From: Motacilla alba alba | Taxonomy: Eukaryota; Chordata; Aves; Passeriformes; Motacillidae | Direction: 5' to 3' | Length of the DNA stretch: 64,000 nucleotides | NCBI RefSeq assembly: GCF_015832195.1 | Contig: NC_052031.1 | Location: 6,139,850-6,203,849, forward strand | Shown: piece by piece, positions 40,501-55,500 of the stretch | How the letters are laid out: every line of letters begins with the position of its first letter | Numbering within the stretch: the first letter of the stretch is position 1 | Notes under the pieces: model-generated | What the model saw: only the letters and a program-made list of their open reading frames with translations | The model's database searches: none | Told to the model about the DNA's origin: nothing | Position numbers and translations under genes: made by a program

Positions 40501-43500
40501 CACAAGGAAAGACTTTCTTATATTAGACACTCAACAGATTTATTCTTTTCCTACATTTGTATTTGAATCCCAAGTATGCTCCTTGCTGACTCAAATCACA
40601 GAATTTTCCTGCTTCTGGTTTGGCTTAAGATTAAAAAATTTAAAGCCTCCTCTGTCCTTTGCAGCTTTAGTTGAGGATGGAAGATATTTAATGCAATAAT
40701 CAACCTTGGTACACCAGTCACCCCAGAACTCCAAATTCCAGAGGATCAATTCATTACTTCAACAGTTACAAGCTGGAAAGGCCTGACAACAAAATTCTCA
40801 TTAGGGGGAAAAAAAGTGGCAAAAATTGACCACAATAAGACCAAAAATACTACAAAGTTTAATTGCCTGAAGAACTGTAATGTTCAAAATCTTTTGGTAT
40901 GTTATATTTTTATTTCTCAGTTTCTATTTCACACCTGGCCAGGGCAGCATGAAGAACTTTGGGACTTGTTATCATGAAATATTTGTGGGAATAACTGTGA
41001 TACACACAAGTCATCTAATAAAGAGTCAATTACATTCAATATTTCTATATTACTGAACCCAGTGTAACACAGACACTAAAAAGGTTTAATCTTCACAAAG
41101 CCTGCAAAGCAGTACCTATGCAAAAGGTTTTCTCAAACTATTACTCAATTATTTTCTCATGCTCTCCTTTAAGTGCAAGAGCATCACCTTGTGCCACTCC
41201 ACAGAGTTTCATTTTAAATGAAAAGTATTTCAAAATCATATTTGGTGTCACATTTTCAATATAATCTGGGAGAAGTTTCTTGCAGAACAATGATCTTCAT
41301 GGTCTCATGGAGTGAATCATGAAGAAACAAATGTGCATTCAGCAGTTAATTTGTGACACTTCTAAGTGTTTAAATCCATGAGGAAAACATACTTGCTATT
41401 ACCCAGGAGACTTATTTTGAAGGAAGTATTTTAAAAAACTTTTCAAAACAGTCATTTGTATAATTTTGAAACCTTCATGATCAATAAATTTGTGAAGAAA
41501 TAGCCACAAAAACATCAGTAAGGTATGAAACAACCAAAAGTGATGTGAAATAAATTTGTAAGAGTGACCATACACAGGTAAGGTATGAGAAGGGAAGAAT
41601 TCACTTGACAGGTGTCTGAGACAAAGAGCTTTAGTACAAATGGAGTTGTCTTGCTGTACAATATGAAACTCAGATTGCTGAAGTAACTACTTGCACCACT
41701 ACAGTATCCAGATATATTAGGAAAAAGTAAACCTTCCCAAATAGGTCCAGTTTTAAATTGTGTGATTTGTCAGGAGCGAGTTGTAGGAGTCTATGGCTTT
41801 ACTAGACACAAAAAAATGAGTATATTCACACTGGGAAACCACTTCTACAGCAATAAACACACTAACAAGGTATGCTATTAGGTCTGCCTGCCCCTCAGTG
41901 TCTGATGCATGGCACATAAAGCTGTCAGGGCAATATGGGGTATTATGGATATGTACAACAGGGCTTGGCAGTAGAATCAGTTTCAAAGTAATTTGCAGAG
42001 GAATCCTGACTATGAATATTTCTTTAATCTTCCAGCTTCTCAAAGGAAATTAAAGCAAAAGTGTTATTTTCGAAATCAATAATATATGGAAAATATTTCT
42101 GAAAATATTAAGGAGAAGGTAAGAAAGCTGTTGTTTTTCACAGATAGAAAGAAGGAAGTGAGCCATAGAATTTTATCTCACAATGTACTTACAAACTCAC
42201 AATTCTGATTGAGTCTGTCTCTCAATTGGAGCTCTGCTACTGTAATCATTCACTTGGAATTTTCACCAAACAACCTCTGCACAGTATGGGGGTAGTGACT
42301 ACAGCAGATTAAAAAACAGCTTTCAGAAGTTTTGTTAAAATTCATAAGCAAGCCAAAGCAATTAATTAACATATGGGATAAGCCAGTATGACATTCCACA
42401 ATATAATTATCAGGAAACATGCTGCAAGAAAGAATTTAATGCTGGCAAAAGGTTGGACCACATGTGATTTTGTGACTAGGTTTTATTTGCAATTATTATT
42501 TGTGGATTCCGTGGATGTCGCTGCCAATTTGCACAGCACAGTGCCATGAACACGTAGCTCCTGTACAGAAAGTCTCAAGCAATGTGAACTCTAAGAGATG
42601 AGACAAAATAAAATTCAAGTTTTATCAAATTCAACTGAATCTCAAAATGGTGACTTTTCAGCAAAGTACTTGGCTGTTTGAAAGATGACTTTGCTGTTAA
42701 GTTTGTATTGCCAGTTTGAAAAATTATTACGAAATTCATAGCAGAAAACACAGAACTGTGTTTTCACTGCCAAATGCTAAAAATATGTGCTGTCCTCTGT
42801 TTTTAGTGGAAAGGTGTGCTCTATATGAAAACTTGAAAGTTTCTCCAGCACAGAATGAGAACACCTTTGAGAAAATTTATAATCTGCTGAACTGAGCACA
42901 TAAGCATTTCTAGTGATTTTTGATGTCACTTTAATTGCACATAAATGAACACTGAGGTTAAAAATGTCTTCTCAGAATCAAGTTTTTATAGAAAGATAAA
43001 AATTAGCCTAAGCTACCTTAAAATTCCCAAGAGCCTAAAAGGCAAATGAAAGAGAATGCCTTGCTTCTAATTTACATTTGATAAATGTCTAAAACACCTC
43101 GGATTTTCTCCTTAAACACATATCTCCTGTTTTGAAGTACTGCTCACAGGTTCCTTCCTGTGCAGATCCCTTACACCATAAATTAACAGTGATCCATGGT
43201 TTGCATGTTGGCAGCTTCATCTGTATTAAAATTCATGTGCTATGCAAAGCATATTTGAACATAAATTACCTAAGATGGTATTGTTCCAGCAACATACACT
43301 TGTTCACTGCTGAAGTTCAAAGCATTATGTACCTACACTTGCTTCTTTGAGGAAATGAATTTCAGTGGTCTCAAATCCCATTCTGGTGGGTCCTTCATTG
43401 GGTCAAGAGTAGCTGCATCTCTGCACTTCTAAAAACTGTCCCCCCTTTCAGCATCCTTCACAACCTGAGCCAGTGAAACACACTCTGGCCATTCCCCACA

Positions 43501-46500
43501 TTCAGTTACTTTCATCTTCTAGAAATGCTAAATTTAGGAGGAAATAAATGAGGTAATAATGACTATACTACCTCCTTATGTTTTAGAGCTTAAGCAGTAA
43601 CTCAAAACCACTGCATATCGCTTTATGAATGTTGTATAGATGAAACCATATTAACACAGTCAATTATTTTTTTTCAGTTCTGCTACCTAATAGCTCTTTT
43701 CATACAAGGAAGTACTTTATGAATTCCTAGTACACACTGGATGAGCTTTTACTGAAATCAAGTAGCAGCAGCTGTTAACAAAAAAACACATTATTTGTCC
43801 TTAGTTGGCAGAATTATCCTGCAGCTTATTTTTGTGTTCGCCATCAAATCTGCAGGATTGCATTCACCTCATTTCCTTCTAGATCTGCAGGGGATTGCTG
43901 AAGTGACAACCTGGACTAACTCAGCTGAAAGAATGGATTTAAAATTCAAATTTCAACTCCAGTCCTAAGAATAAGCTTAGAATAAAGCTAAGCTAAAGAA
44001 AGGGGTAACACTGTGACACAGATTTAGGAAAGAAAAAAAGACCATTCTGAATTACAGCAAATAACAATAGAAAATCTCTTCCTTCCACAGAATGACCATG
44101 CATGAAATGAAAGTGAGAGAAGAACCACACACTAGATCACCAAAATAACACAAGGGGAAAGGGAAGACAAAAAACATTTTAAATACTGATGCAAAAGAAA
44201 TTAAATGCACAGTCCAAGTCACAGAAAAATTCGTTGCTAACTTCTAGAGACATAACTTCTGGGCACTTCCTTCTTCTGGTGAAGTCCTACCACTAAATAC
44301 ACAAGTGAGTGCAAATATATGCAACTGCAAAGCTCACAGGTGACCACCAGAGAGAGGGTCTGATTCCTCTGCCTTTGCTACATCTGGTTTGAACAATTTT
44401 CATGAAACAGCTTGGAATAAACAATCACTTTTCCCCATCAGGCTGACAAAGAATACTTGTTAAAATAGCAAGTGTGAGAAAAAGTGAACAAGAAAGGCAC
44501 TGAAGACTTCCTTGTTGTAACCAAAACACCTTCTAAAGCAACACTTCTGACCACACGCTCTTGCAAAAATAAGACCTCACTTTAAGGAAGCAAATACTGC
44601 AAACTGCCATGGACAGCTCATGCTTTTGGACACAAGCTCAAATGCACGCATGCAAAGAGAAGACTCACAACACAACCACCACCACAACCACCACCAAGAG
44701 TGCAGACAAATTCACAGACCCGTGTTCACTTCCATCAAGGAGGCAGAGCTGTAAACTCCATCAGAATGGGCAGAACTAAACAAATTTTACAGCAGGTCCA
44801 ATGTACTCTTCCACTGTCAAGGATGTTTAAATAAAATTAGCTATTTATCCTGGTCTCTGAACCAGCCTCATGACTTCACAAATGTATAGTAAGCAAGGAT
44901 TCATTTCAACTTAGCAGGAATTCCATAACTGATAAATAATGTGTTTGCTGTGTTTTCAAAACAGGTTTTGTCACAAAGAAATGCAATCAAAGTATTATTG
45001 TAAAAGTAGTTCCTGGTGGAAGCAGGCAAAGAGAAAAAAAAATAATAAAGGGTTTGTCTAATGCTAGGAAGATGGACCTAAACAAAAGCAGTTTGAATCT
45101 CAATAACCAACTCAAGAAAACTAACACTTCTCTCCAAAAATAAAGGTAATATCCTCAGGGTGTATTAGGGCAAAAGGAAAGAATGTTAAATAGAGCTGAA
45201 ATTTGTGGTTGGCTTTATTTTTTTTTAACAGCAGTTCCTCAATATGATTAGCAATGAATATTCTGCAGCAAAAATCAGTCAAGGCAAGTGTATCACATAT
45301 TAGAAGGCAGAATCCATGGCACATAATACAAGATTCCAATGGAGAGAAGAGAATCCAGCAGAGTTCCCATGGTGAATCTTTATAATGCCTCATGAAAAAT
45401 TCTAGACAGTCAAAATAAGGTATATTTGTATATTGAGGAGAAAGAGAAGAGAAACACAACTTTTCTCTAATAAGAGAGATCTGAACTTTTTTTTAAAATA
45501 AAGATTTGACTCTGGCAGCTGAAAGAGGCTGAGCTTGGCACCCTTCTTCCCAAGGGAGGGAAGAGTTTAGCCACTCTCCTGACAAGAGGGTCTGACCCTG
45601 TCTCACAAAGCTGAGAAGAAAAAAATGACAGTAAGTCCCTGCTGAATGACCAGCATAAATAAAATGCAGTAAGATTGACATTTATAATTGCACTGTTAAA
45701 TAAATGTTTCATTGCTATTTTAGCACATGACCACATCACTCAACATGTTTGGCAATATTTACTGTGTCTAGAAAATTAAGAACTGTGGCTCCATGTCACT
45801 GTGAACAGTAACTTTGCAACTCTTCTCGTAGCCTTGGAGCTCTTTCCTTGAACTCTGCTGTGCAGATCTCATGGCCTTAAAAGGAAATGGCTTTAAACTG
45901 AGGCAGTGGAGATTAGATTAGATATTAGCAAAAAAATGTTTCACTTTTAGGGTGGTCAGGCACTGTAACAGGTTGCCCAGGGAGGTGGTGGAGTCACCAC
46001 CCCAGGAGGCGTTTAAGAGGCTTCTGGATGTGGCACTGGGTGATGAGGTTTAGTGGTTATGGGGTTACAGCGATGGTGCTGGGTTTACTGCTTGTCTTAA
46101 CTCTCTTCCAACCCTGATTCCATGACTGTCCTACTAAAACTTCGAAACTACAATTATATAAAATCCCTTTTTTTTTTTGAATGCCACTTCATTATTACCA
46201 AATTACATCAACCATGCTTCTTTCTTTCTCTTACCCAAAATCTCAGCATAACTTATTTTACTGCCAAGAACCCTGAGAGACCTGAGCTCACAGCTCTGAC
46301 CTGGAGACAATTCACTCACACACCCACCCAAATCAGCAGGGAGAGCTGTGCAAGAGTTATTGCTCTTGGACATGTGGTTCAACAGGCACACAGGAGAAAA
46401 TGAGAAAATACTAAGGAATGCATACAGAATACTTCAGAGACAAGGACTATATTCCAGCAAGGCTACATACAAATTACCAAGAAATAGATTCCAAGAGGGG

Positions 46501-49500
46501 ATAACTGGTTGCTCATCATATTGCTCTCTATCAAAAAGTTTGGGGCAAAATAACAATATTGAAGGAAAAAAAAATCAATAGTTTCATTTGGAGATTTTTA
46601 ATGGAGTATCTCATTCCTTGACTGAGCTCTCAGTTTCTTTGCTCCCCTAACTCATTTTTGGAGCATGCTGTAGAAATGCACTGGAGCTAATAAAAATGCA
46701 CTATGTTTTCTAAAGAGTGAAGTTTGATGGAGAAGAGCAGGTAGGTCTCATGTCAGCAAAAGAAAGAATGAATTCTGCTATTTGAAAAGTGCCTCTGGCA
46801 ATGGGATAATCTCCATCATTAGCAAACCATTCTCAAAGCATGTTCTCTGCTTTAACAGGCTCACGGGATAAAGACTAAGGGTATGAGTCACATTCTCAGC
46901 TGCTGTGAATTAGTACAATTCCATCAGGATCAGCACAGAGCTACTGTAAGAGTAACACAAGAATCTAACCCAAATTTTGGAGAGAGCCTCATGAATGGGG
47001 TGAGGAGCAGACCACATCTGTATTTTCTACCCCTGGTACTTCTATTGTACCACTTCTTGGTCTTCAGGGGATAAAAACCCACTTGAACAACCTTGCAAAA
47101 TAAACCTCCAATCTGCCCGGTCTCACTATGCTGATCCTGGAGTATTTATCACCATAACAGCACCTGCTACAGTAAATATATATCTCAGTTTCCATTTACT
47201 GAGCAGGCAGCAAAAGGAAAAACATAAAAAATGAATCACCTAAGTCAGACCACAAATTGTGACAATGTAAATTATTGCTATAAGATAACAAGTACTAATA
47301 TAAGTTAACACAAACCTTGATAATAACAAGGTCTGAAAAAAATTGGTATGGTGCAGGCTGAAGAAACAAAAGTATTCTAATTTTTTGAATGATGTCATGT
47401 CTGCTATGATTTTCACAGCTCATCACCAAAAGTTACCAGAACAATTCTGTTGCTGGCATTCATCAGGGAACAATGGAAAGAAAAAAGTTTTTGGCAAGTT
47501 GCAGTAAATAAATTGCAGTTTCTTCTGTTGTTTCTACGTCATAACTATTAATGTCTGAACACTTAAAACACTTTCCACAATATATTAGTCAGAGTATTTA
47601 GGTCAGAATCTATATTTCCCAATAAGTAGTAGTAAAATTTGGACTTGAGCTGTACCTACCCGAAATTTCAAAAACCAATTTTTTTTTTTAGTTTTACTTA
47701 GAAAAGCAAACTGTGGTCTTGACCAATTTTCTTATAAAAGAAAACAGAGCACCTCCTTCTCAGCTGGGTGATATACAGAGAGAGAAATATAAAAGAATCA
47801 TCAAGAATATACACACACAAGGATGCTTTAAAAGACCAGATAACATAAATCCTGATTTACAGCTAAAAATGACAAGTGTGGGACATTTTTATTTTTTTTT
47901 AATATTTTTGCTCGGTCCCCAAATCATTGAAAGACTGAAATCTGTAGTTCCAACAGGTACCAAAACAAATGAACCTGGCTGATGTTTCTTCTTCAGGGGG
48001 ATGTTGTTCAATGCTTTACAAATTTCAGTACAAAGCCCCTCAGGACCTGGAGCACATTGACCAGGGGTATGTTGGGGATGCTGCTCAGATTTGCTCAAAT
48101 TTTAGCTTGCTGTGCCATTCTGGGAAGACACTGAGGCCATTTGGCTTATCCTGCTCTGACTTTTGGCCTGGTGTTGAGAGGGCACAAAGAGGATCAGCTC
48201 TTTATACTGGTCTTGACCTTTACAGTTGCAAAATGCTGTTCTCAGCTTCTCCCCTACTTCAGGATCATGGACAAAGTTTGGGCTGTTTTGCAAACTCCAA
48301 GCAGCCAATGCTCTTGTGACCATTCAACTTCTAACATTATGTGGGACAGGGAATCAAGTTATTTTGTCCTTGTAGTTAAATGGAGAGTTTAATAAATACA
48401 AAAATAAATACAAAAAATAAATACAAAAATAAATACAAGAATATATTCATGAATATATGTGATATATAGATAGATATATTCAAGGATATATTTATGAATG
48501 TATGTGTTTCAACGACAGTCAGTTAAAGCATAAATTCTTATTTACTTACAAAAACACTGTCATTTGAATTTCTTGCTTTCTTTTACTGTAGTAAGACCTT
48601 TAATAATTTTTTAGCTATAAAAATAACTCATAAAATTGTCACTTCTAAATAGACAAATCAATATAGACATTACATAAACTGTCAGTTTAAAGAAATAAAA
48701 TACCTTTTAAAACATTCCTAGTTATAGTAGGGAACTTGTCACCACCCAAGGAATAAGGTATTTATTTTAGTAGCTTTTTTAACAATTCCAAAGCAGCACC
48801 AAATCAACTAAACAATTCCAGGAGGGGGAAGGGGAAAATCCCAGATCCTGAGGCATTACTGGAATGCCTGCTATGAGCTTCAAGACACTCAGAAACTCCT
48901 CTAGGATTTTTTTTTTCCCCTGAAGTTACTCCCTTATCAAGGACTGCTGACAGAAAAAATGCAAATAGAAGTTATCTGCAAGGTAAAGAAAAGGGCTGGC
49001 AAAAGAACAGTCCACACCGAAAATACTGAGGACATTTAATTTAAAATTTAGCCAGGTTCCAAGACAGGATAAAAGAGGAACTGCTTTTTTGTGAGGTGCC
49101 GGGTCAACATTCATACAATGCTGACCAAAAAGATACAACATATCCAACGGGGGTGGGGGGAGGAAAAATGAAAAATTGAGCAAACCAACCTCAGATTTTT
49201 TTATACCAAACACATTCTGCCTTTTTCATTTCCAAAATCAGCTTAAACAGTTTTTGTTATGACTATCTGTGAAGAGATCTTAGGCATTTCTCCCATTCCT
49301 AAAATACTTGATTGCAGAAGTCATCTACTACAGGCTGAGCCTGCTCTGAGCCCTGTGGGAGTCCCCAGGGATGGGCTGCTGGGCTTCCATCAGCTGCAGG
49401 CACAGCTCGAGGCCTCCAGCTCCTGCACTTTCTAGAAAAGAATATCCAATCTTATCAAAACACTGGTACACTGTATATACAGACACCGGGGCTGGGCTTC

Positions 49501-52500
49501 AGAGGAAAAAATGTTCATTTTAAAATTGAATGGCACTTTTCACATCAGCCTGACTGCTCAGCAGTCCTGCACTGTCATGTGGAATCAGCAGCAGGATTTT
49601 TACTGCAAAACAAATTGCATTGAATAAGGACCATGCCTGAGGTTTTTCTGGGAAGGAAAATATATTTTTTTAATATTTTTAGGTTTCTTGGTATCCACAT
49701 TGTGCTTGTATAAAATAACTGGTCTGCTCTGTCAATACTCGTGGTCATGACTAAGACAACTGACATGAGATTCTCTGAAAGAAACATTACAAAAGTGAAT
49801 AGTTTTGGGGGTTTTTAAATAGGCTATTCCACGTTATATGAATATTTATTTAATTGATGTATTAATTCAATATACTATTCCATGTGTACCATGGAATATA
49901 TATGTATATCAGGTGACACTGAGGAAGATCGACAGCACTTGGCAGAAACAAATCTGTATTAATGAAGAGGAAGAACATTAATTGGAAAGAGAGAAGAGAC
50001 TCGTGGAAGGGGATATTGAGAACATGGCTGGAGTGAGAGGAACACCATGTCAGGGTGGGGAAAGACATGTAAGACACAAAGAGAAGAGGGAGAAAATAAG
50101 TAAAAAGCCAGGAGCAGCAGAAAGAAATCGTCATGTGCAGGGGCTCCTGCACTGTCTGCCACCTCACCAAAGGAAATGGGGTGATCCAAGGCTAGCCCAG
50201 GACAAAAAGCAAGGGAAGTTTGTCCTGGAGGCAGAGGGGAGACAGGTGTTTCCTCTAGGTGCCTGTTAGAGTGGTATGGAGTGTTCCTACCCAGCATCCA
50301 ACTCAGCAGTCAGAATGTCATGTTACCTGGCAGTAAATAATGAAAAAACTTCTCCAAGTTGAGTCTGGTTTGCCTGCAACACCCCATGACTTAAATAAAC
50401 CACAAGCCATCACTTCCCTATAGCCTTGCAACAACAGTAGCTGGTAAAGGCCAAATTTTCTACAATTTAGCTAATAATGAGAGCTTCACTCTTCCTGGTT
50501 CCTGCATGCCTCTACTGCACAATTTATGTTTGCAGTAGAGTAGCTCAGAACTGCTACAATTTAGTCAGTGCCACTGAACAAACTCCTCCTAGCTGCATTT
50601 TGTTTTGCACACTCTGCTGTTAAGCATCTCAGGAGACAGTCCCCTTGGGCTCCCCACAGGTTATTTCACAGCTTAGCTTTGCTGGAAACCTTCTTCCTAC
50701 ATCCAACTTCCCTCTAAAACTTCCCTTTATTCATTTCAAATAAGTCTCATTATTATAATGCTCTGCTACTTCTCACTGAATACACTTTCTTGTTCCCTAA
50801 ATTCATTAAGTATTAACTCAGCTATATTTTTTTGTTTTAAATAGCAATATTAATCATCTGTCCACACCACTTTCCTTTTAATATCCTAAGTTAACTAGAA
50901 CATTCACATTCATTTGCAGAACTGCAAAACAAAGTACTGCAGCAAACAAATTAAATTGTGTTCTGAAGCTACTAAAAATTTAGGACAATTTTGAGTAAAG
51001 ATGGACCTAACTCTTATCAGCAGTAAATACTACATCACTTAGAATTGATCAAAGATGCCAAATACCTCAACTGAGGGTCTTTTAAATAGGTTAAAGTTAT
51101 ATATTTTACTTGAAGGGGTATGTTGTATCTATTTCCTATCACAATCCGATTTCTCTACTGGTAAACAAAAGGCATTTTCCCTCTCAGTCCTCTCTGAGGA
51201 AAACCTGGGCCCACTTCTACTGGTAGGGCAAGAAGACAATAGAAGTGTTAAAGTTTTCAGGTCCCTCAAGTTGACAAATTCCCAGTTTAACACACAAATA
51301 AGGACACTGGGACACTAGAAGAACCGCAGACCTAGACCAAAACCACTCTTCAAATGTCTCTAGCCTTTACATTCTCCCATATTCTACCCAGTGGCAAGTT
51401 ACACGTGCAGCCTGAGTGCTTCATTCCCTCAAAATTATCTTTCCTGCCCTATCAGCAATCAGCTGAACTTTAAACAGCCCCTTAACAGAGCCAGGGAAAG
51501 CTGCAAACAGGACACAGACAAGGAAAAATAGAAAACCACTGATAATAATCAAAGCCTATTGTACTTGAGAAAACAAGCCCTAATTTTGTATCAGGTTCCT
51601 CACACCCAGCACCCTTCTGACACAAAAGACACCTCTCTTAGTATTTCAAGATGTCAATATAAACAAGATTACAAATCCCCGTAGACCTTACCTAGGACAC
51701 TTAGTTTGGTACTGCCCCAGATTTTGTTTTCAGTGTGCATCAGCCTGTCTGCTAATTTACACTGCAAACACCTGAGAGATGGTAGGGAATTATGGCTCTC
51801 AGGGATGACAAACTTTTGAGGCTTTTGGTACATCCTGCTGCAGTTCAAACTCTCATAGAACAGGAGTTTCCTTCAGACACAGCAGGCCCAGTATGACAGC
51901 ACATAGACAACCCAGACCATAGTTAAAATCTATAGTGAAATATAAATTGTCATTTTAGGGAAGGACAGTTGATTTGTTTATCCTAATTACGTTTCTTCTA
52001 TTAGGAGAGATTTTTCTTCTCAGGAAAATAAAAACATCATTTGCAACACACTGAATTTCTCTTAAGCAATCATAAAGCAGCCTTGAGAGCATTCCCTGGT
52101 GAAATCTGCCCTGTAACAAGACATGGATAAGCTACAAATAGGCACAATTAGTGAAGAGATTATCTGCACACACTGTTAACCTGTGCAGTCTTTATGTAAT
52201 TTAAATCTTTCAGCTTTCATCCCTTGAAGTTGACATATATAGAGAATTAATTCTGTGTTGGTGAGTAGAGATGTTTCTGGGCAAGAGGAACAGCTGGGGT
52301 AATGACTGAACAGCAGCAGCAAGTTGAGAGGACTTGAGGAACACATCTAACACATAAAAATGCCACAATACAGGTAACAGGAACAGTGCAGGAGTTCACA
52401 AGGATCACAAAGTCAGAGGTGAACCCTGCAGTGGCTTCCATTACCTCTGCCCCAGAAATAAAGTAACTCTGACATCAGTTCTCCGTTAGGAATGCTGCAA

Positions 52501-55500
52501 CTGCAGGCACATGGTGCTGCAGCTGGGCTCTACCAACACAAGGACCTCTTTGTGTGAAACAGATCTCTCAGAACGTCACGCATCAAATTGACTCACCCCA
52601 GTGAAGCACAAGCAGTCTGCAGGTAAAGATGACTTTTAACTGACAGCTTGTAAAAACAGTAATATTGCAAAAAGGAAGGAAGGAAAAGAAGTCCCCCAAA
52701 AAACATAAACATCCCCCTTCCCAATACAATGAATTGTAAGTTTTCCACTTATCACTGATTTTTCTGGATTTGAACTTCATTTCATGTATTCAAACAAAAA
52801 TGCCTAACACCAAGAACCTCAGAGAGTCCTGATATCATCAAAAGTAGCAAGTCAGCTTGTGTCCAGTTTCTGCAAGCTACATATTTACATCTGCCAACCA
52901 CAAAAACCCTAATACAATGTAAAACTCTAATCTTCTATTTGCCAAAAAGGAACAGATTATGTTACAAAGGAGGCACCTGTAGGGGAACTGCATCTGGACT
53001 CTGGCATTTTCTGACTTAAAGCTGATTCAACATTAGGTCCCAAATCAGCAGAGATTTCAGTAAGGTTAAAAAATACATGAAGCCAAAAGATATTAACCTT
53101 TCATGGACTGAGATACACTTATGCTCATACACAACCATTGAGTAATCTTAATGTGTTGGGATCTTTTTAAAATTAAACATTTTAACAAAATTTTTATAAA
53201 TCCTTCCAAGACCTTCAAGTTCATTTGCATCCAACTAAGTTATTCACAACCAAAATTTATCTGCAATTCAGCTTGGAATATGTTTTTTGTAGACCACCAA
53301 TTTTCATTCCCCAATAAAATATTTTAAAACATTTCACTCCCTATGCAAGATTAAGTTACAGAAATAAAAAACCCAGATAGAAACTGAATTGAAAAGCACA
53401 GTGAAAGATTAGCCAGCAGTAACACTTACACAGCAGTTTCCAAAATATCTATTAAAGGCATAATAATATTTTCACCAAATAGGTAATGCAATCAAGAGCC
53501 TGAATATTCATAGCAAACTTTTGATCTTATTTTCTTTACAAGCTTGCTACTTACTGTAGAAACCCAAATCTATCTGTGACTTTGTAAAGATGGTAGTCAG
53601 CATCTTCCCACGGTTCAATCTGAGCACCCTCACGTCCCTAAGGGGAAAGGGAAAAACAAAAAGCCAAATTATATTTTATGGCACAACAAATAAAGACACA
53701 TAAGGGAGCATCCAACCACTGAAAGCATAACCTTTGGGACACTTTGGGACATAGTGGCAGGAGGTTAGAGGAGGAACAGAAGAACACCAGTCCTAACCTA
53801 ACCGGCCCAGAGAAAGGAGAGCAGAACACCTATCCCAGCCCTTACAAACAGTTATCCTGTAATTTCATCACAGGAAATCTCTCTTGGTCACTGCTATAGA
53901 CAAAATACACTTCAACCAGAGTCACAGTAATCCCACACCTGTTGTTAAACTCCACAAAAATGCATCAAGGTCCCCAGAGTGACCTCTACTCATTTCCCAA
54001 GTCCATCTTTCCTGAACAATCATCAGCAAGAGCACATCCTGCAGACAGCCCCGAGTTAATGTCCATGCTGACTTGCAGCAGCTGTCACACAATGCAGCAC
54101 TGAGTTTTCCCCTCAGTTATGCATTCATCCATGTCCCATTCCTCCTCTCCAATCGCCAGTCTTGCAAAAGGCTTGCAGAAGTTTAACTACACTTCAGCTC
54201 TACCTACTTCTGGTGTGGGCTGTGCACAGGTTCCTGGCTGTGAAATCAGGCCACCACTCAGAACACAAAGCGAGTTGGGTTTGTGTGGCCTGCTTTTAGT
54301 AGCAGGGGGCTCCAGGGGGAGTTTCTTGAGAAGCTGCTGGAAGCCTCCTCCACATCCAACAGAGACAAAGCCAGCTCAATATGGACCTGCCACTGCCCAT
54401 GGCCCAGGCCACACTGGAGCAGGTTTGGTGGCAGGACTTGTGACCCCATGGGGAGCCCATGCTGGAGCTCCTGTGCCTGAAGGACTGACCCTGATGGAAG
54501 GACCAATGCTGGAGCAGCTCATGAAGAACGACAGCCCATGGGAAGGACCCACACTGAAGAAGTTCATGGAGCCTGTGGGAGGGACAACCCCCCCTGGAAA
54601 AAGGGAAGAGTTTAAGGAGTCAAACCCCCAAGCAGGAAGGAGTCACAGAAACAATGGGGGATGAACTGACCACAGCCCCCATTCCCCATCCTCCTGCGCT
54701 GCTCAGGTGGAGGAGGTAGAGAAAACTGGGAGCAAAGATAAGCCTGAGAAGAAGGGAGGGTTGGGGATAAAATGTTTTAGATACAGTTTTTGTTTTATTA
54801 TTGTCTTACTCTGATTTGATTCGTAATAAATTGAACAGATTTCCTCAACTCAGGTCTGCTTTGCCCATGATAGTCACTGGCGAAGGATTTCTCCCTGCTT
54901 TTATCCCAACTCACGAGCCTTTTGTTACATTTTCTCTCCCCTGCCCAGCTGAGGTGGCAGTGACTGAGCAGCTGTGAGGAGCAGCTGGTGTCAGCTGCTC
55001 AACAAGCAGGTTTTTCATTAGTCCAAGGTGAGCCACTCATTTACTGCACACTGCAGACCACCAGTAAGTCTGGAACATAAAACATTGCATGAACTCTACA
55101 AACAAGGCTATTGCTCTCTACTCCAGTGACACTTAAGAAGTCCGTAAGTGTTACAAAAATACCTGAGCACTATGTAAGCATTCTGGGCACAGTCTGTGCC
55201 AGGCTTTTCCTGACAAGGGGTCCAAGAACAAACATGGTATGACCAGGGCATTTCTTCAGCTCTCCACAACAAGATGAGAAACAATACAGCTCACTCATCT
55301 TTTACTTCTTCTGCTATAATTTCAGTGTTTGTACTACCATAACCAAAGACTAAATAAATAAAAAGTAAAATGAGAGTCCTTCTGATCTCACAGATACACT
55401 GAGCATCCTCAAACACCCTACTTTCACTTCTAATACAATACACTCCCTGAAATAGTCCCAAAGTAACTTGCTATGCACCTGAAAAATCAGTTGATTGAGT

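Larger units (their letters stand above)
36750..53554 (-). other. USP6NL intron 3, 16.8 kb
   Basis: The largest complete intron. It holds an imperfect CA-rich stretch (37926-37972), GC-richer islands (about 38380-39040, 39780-40150 and 47960-48320) whose origin I cannot name, an ACC-rich repeat (44670-44696), a CR1 tail (about 45880-46130) and an AT-rich array with a perfect palindrome (48391-48500). No exon with a USP6NL match was found in it. Confidence 0.85.

Noticed and set aside
47969..48319. 116-codon plus-strand frame as a possible intronic gene
   Set aside because: No recognisable motif, and the sequence does not resemble any protein family I know. The open frame is within chance for this composition.
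54119..54664. Longest open frame of the window, 181 codons, plus strand
   Set aside because: Most of it falls inside LTR copy B, it has no recognisable domain, and GC-rich LTR sequence explains the missing stops.
7500..55005. Two related LTRs as ends of one large provirus
   Set aside because: They are about 47 kb apart, clearly diverged, and USP6NL exons, not gag, pol or env, lie between them.
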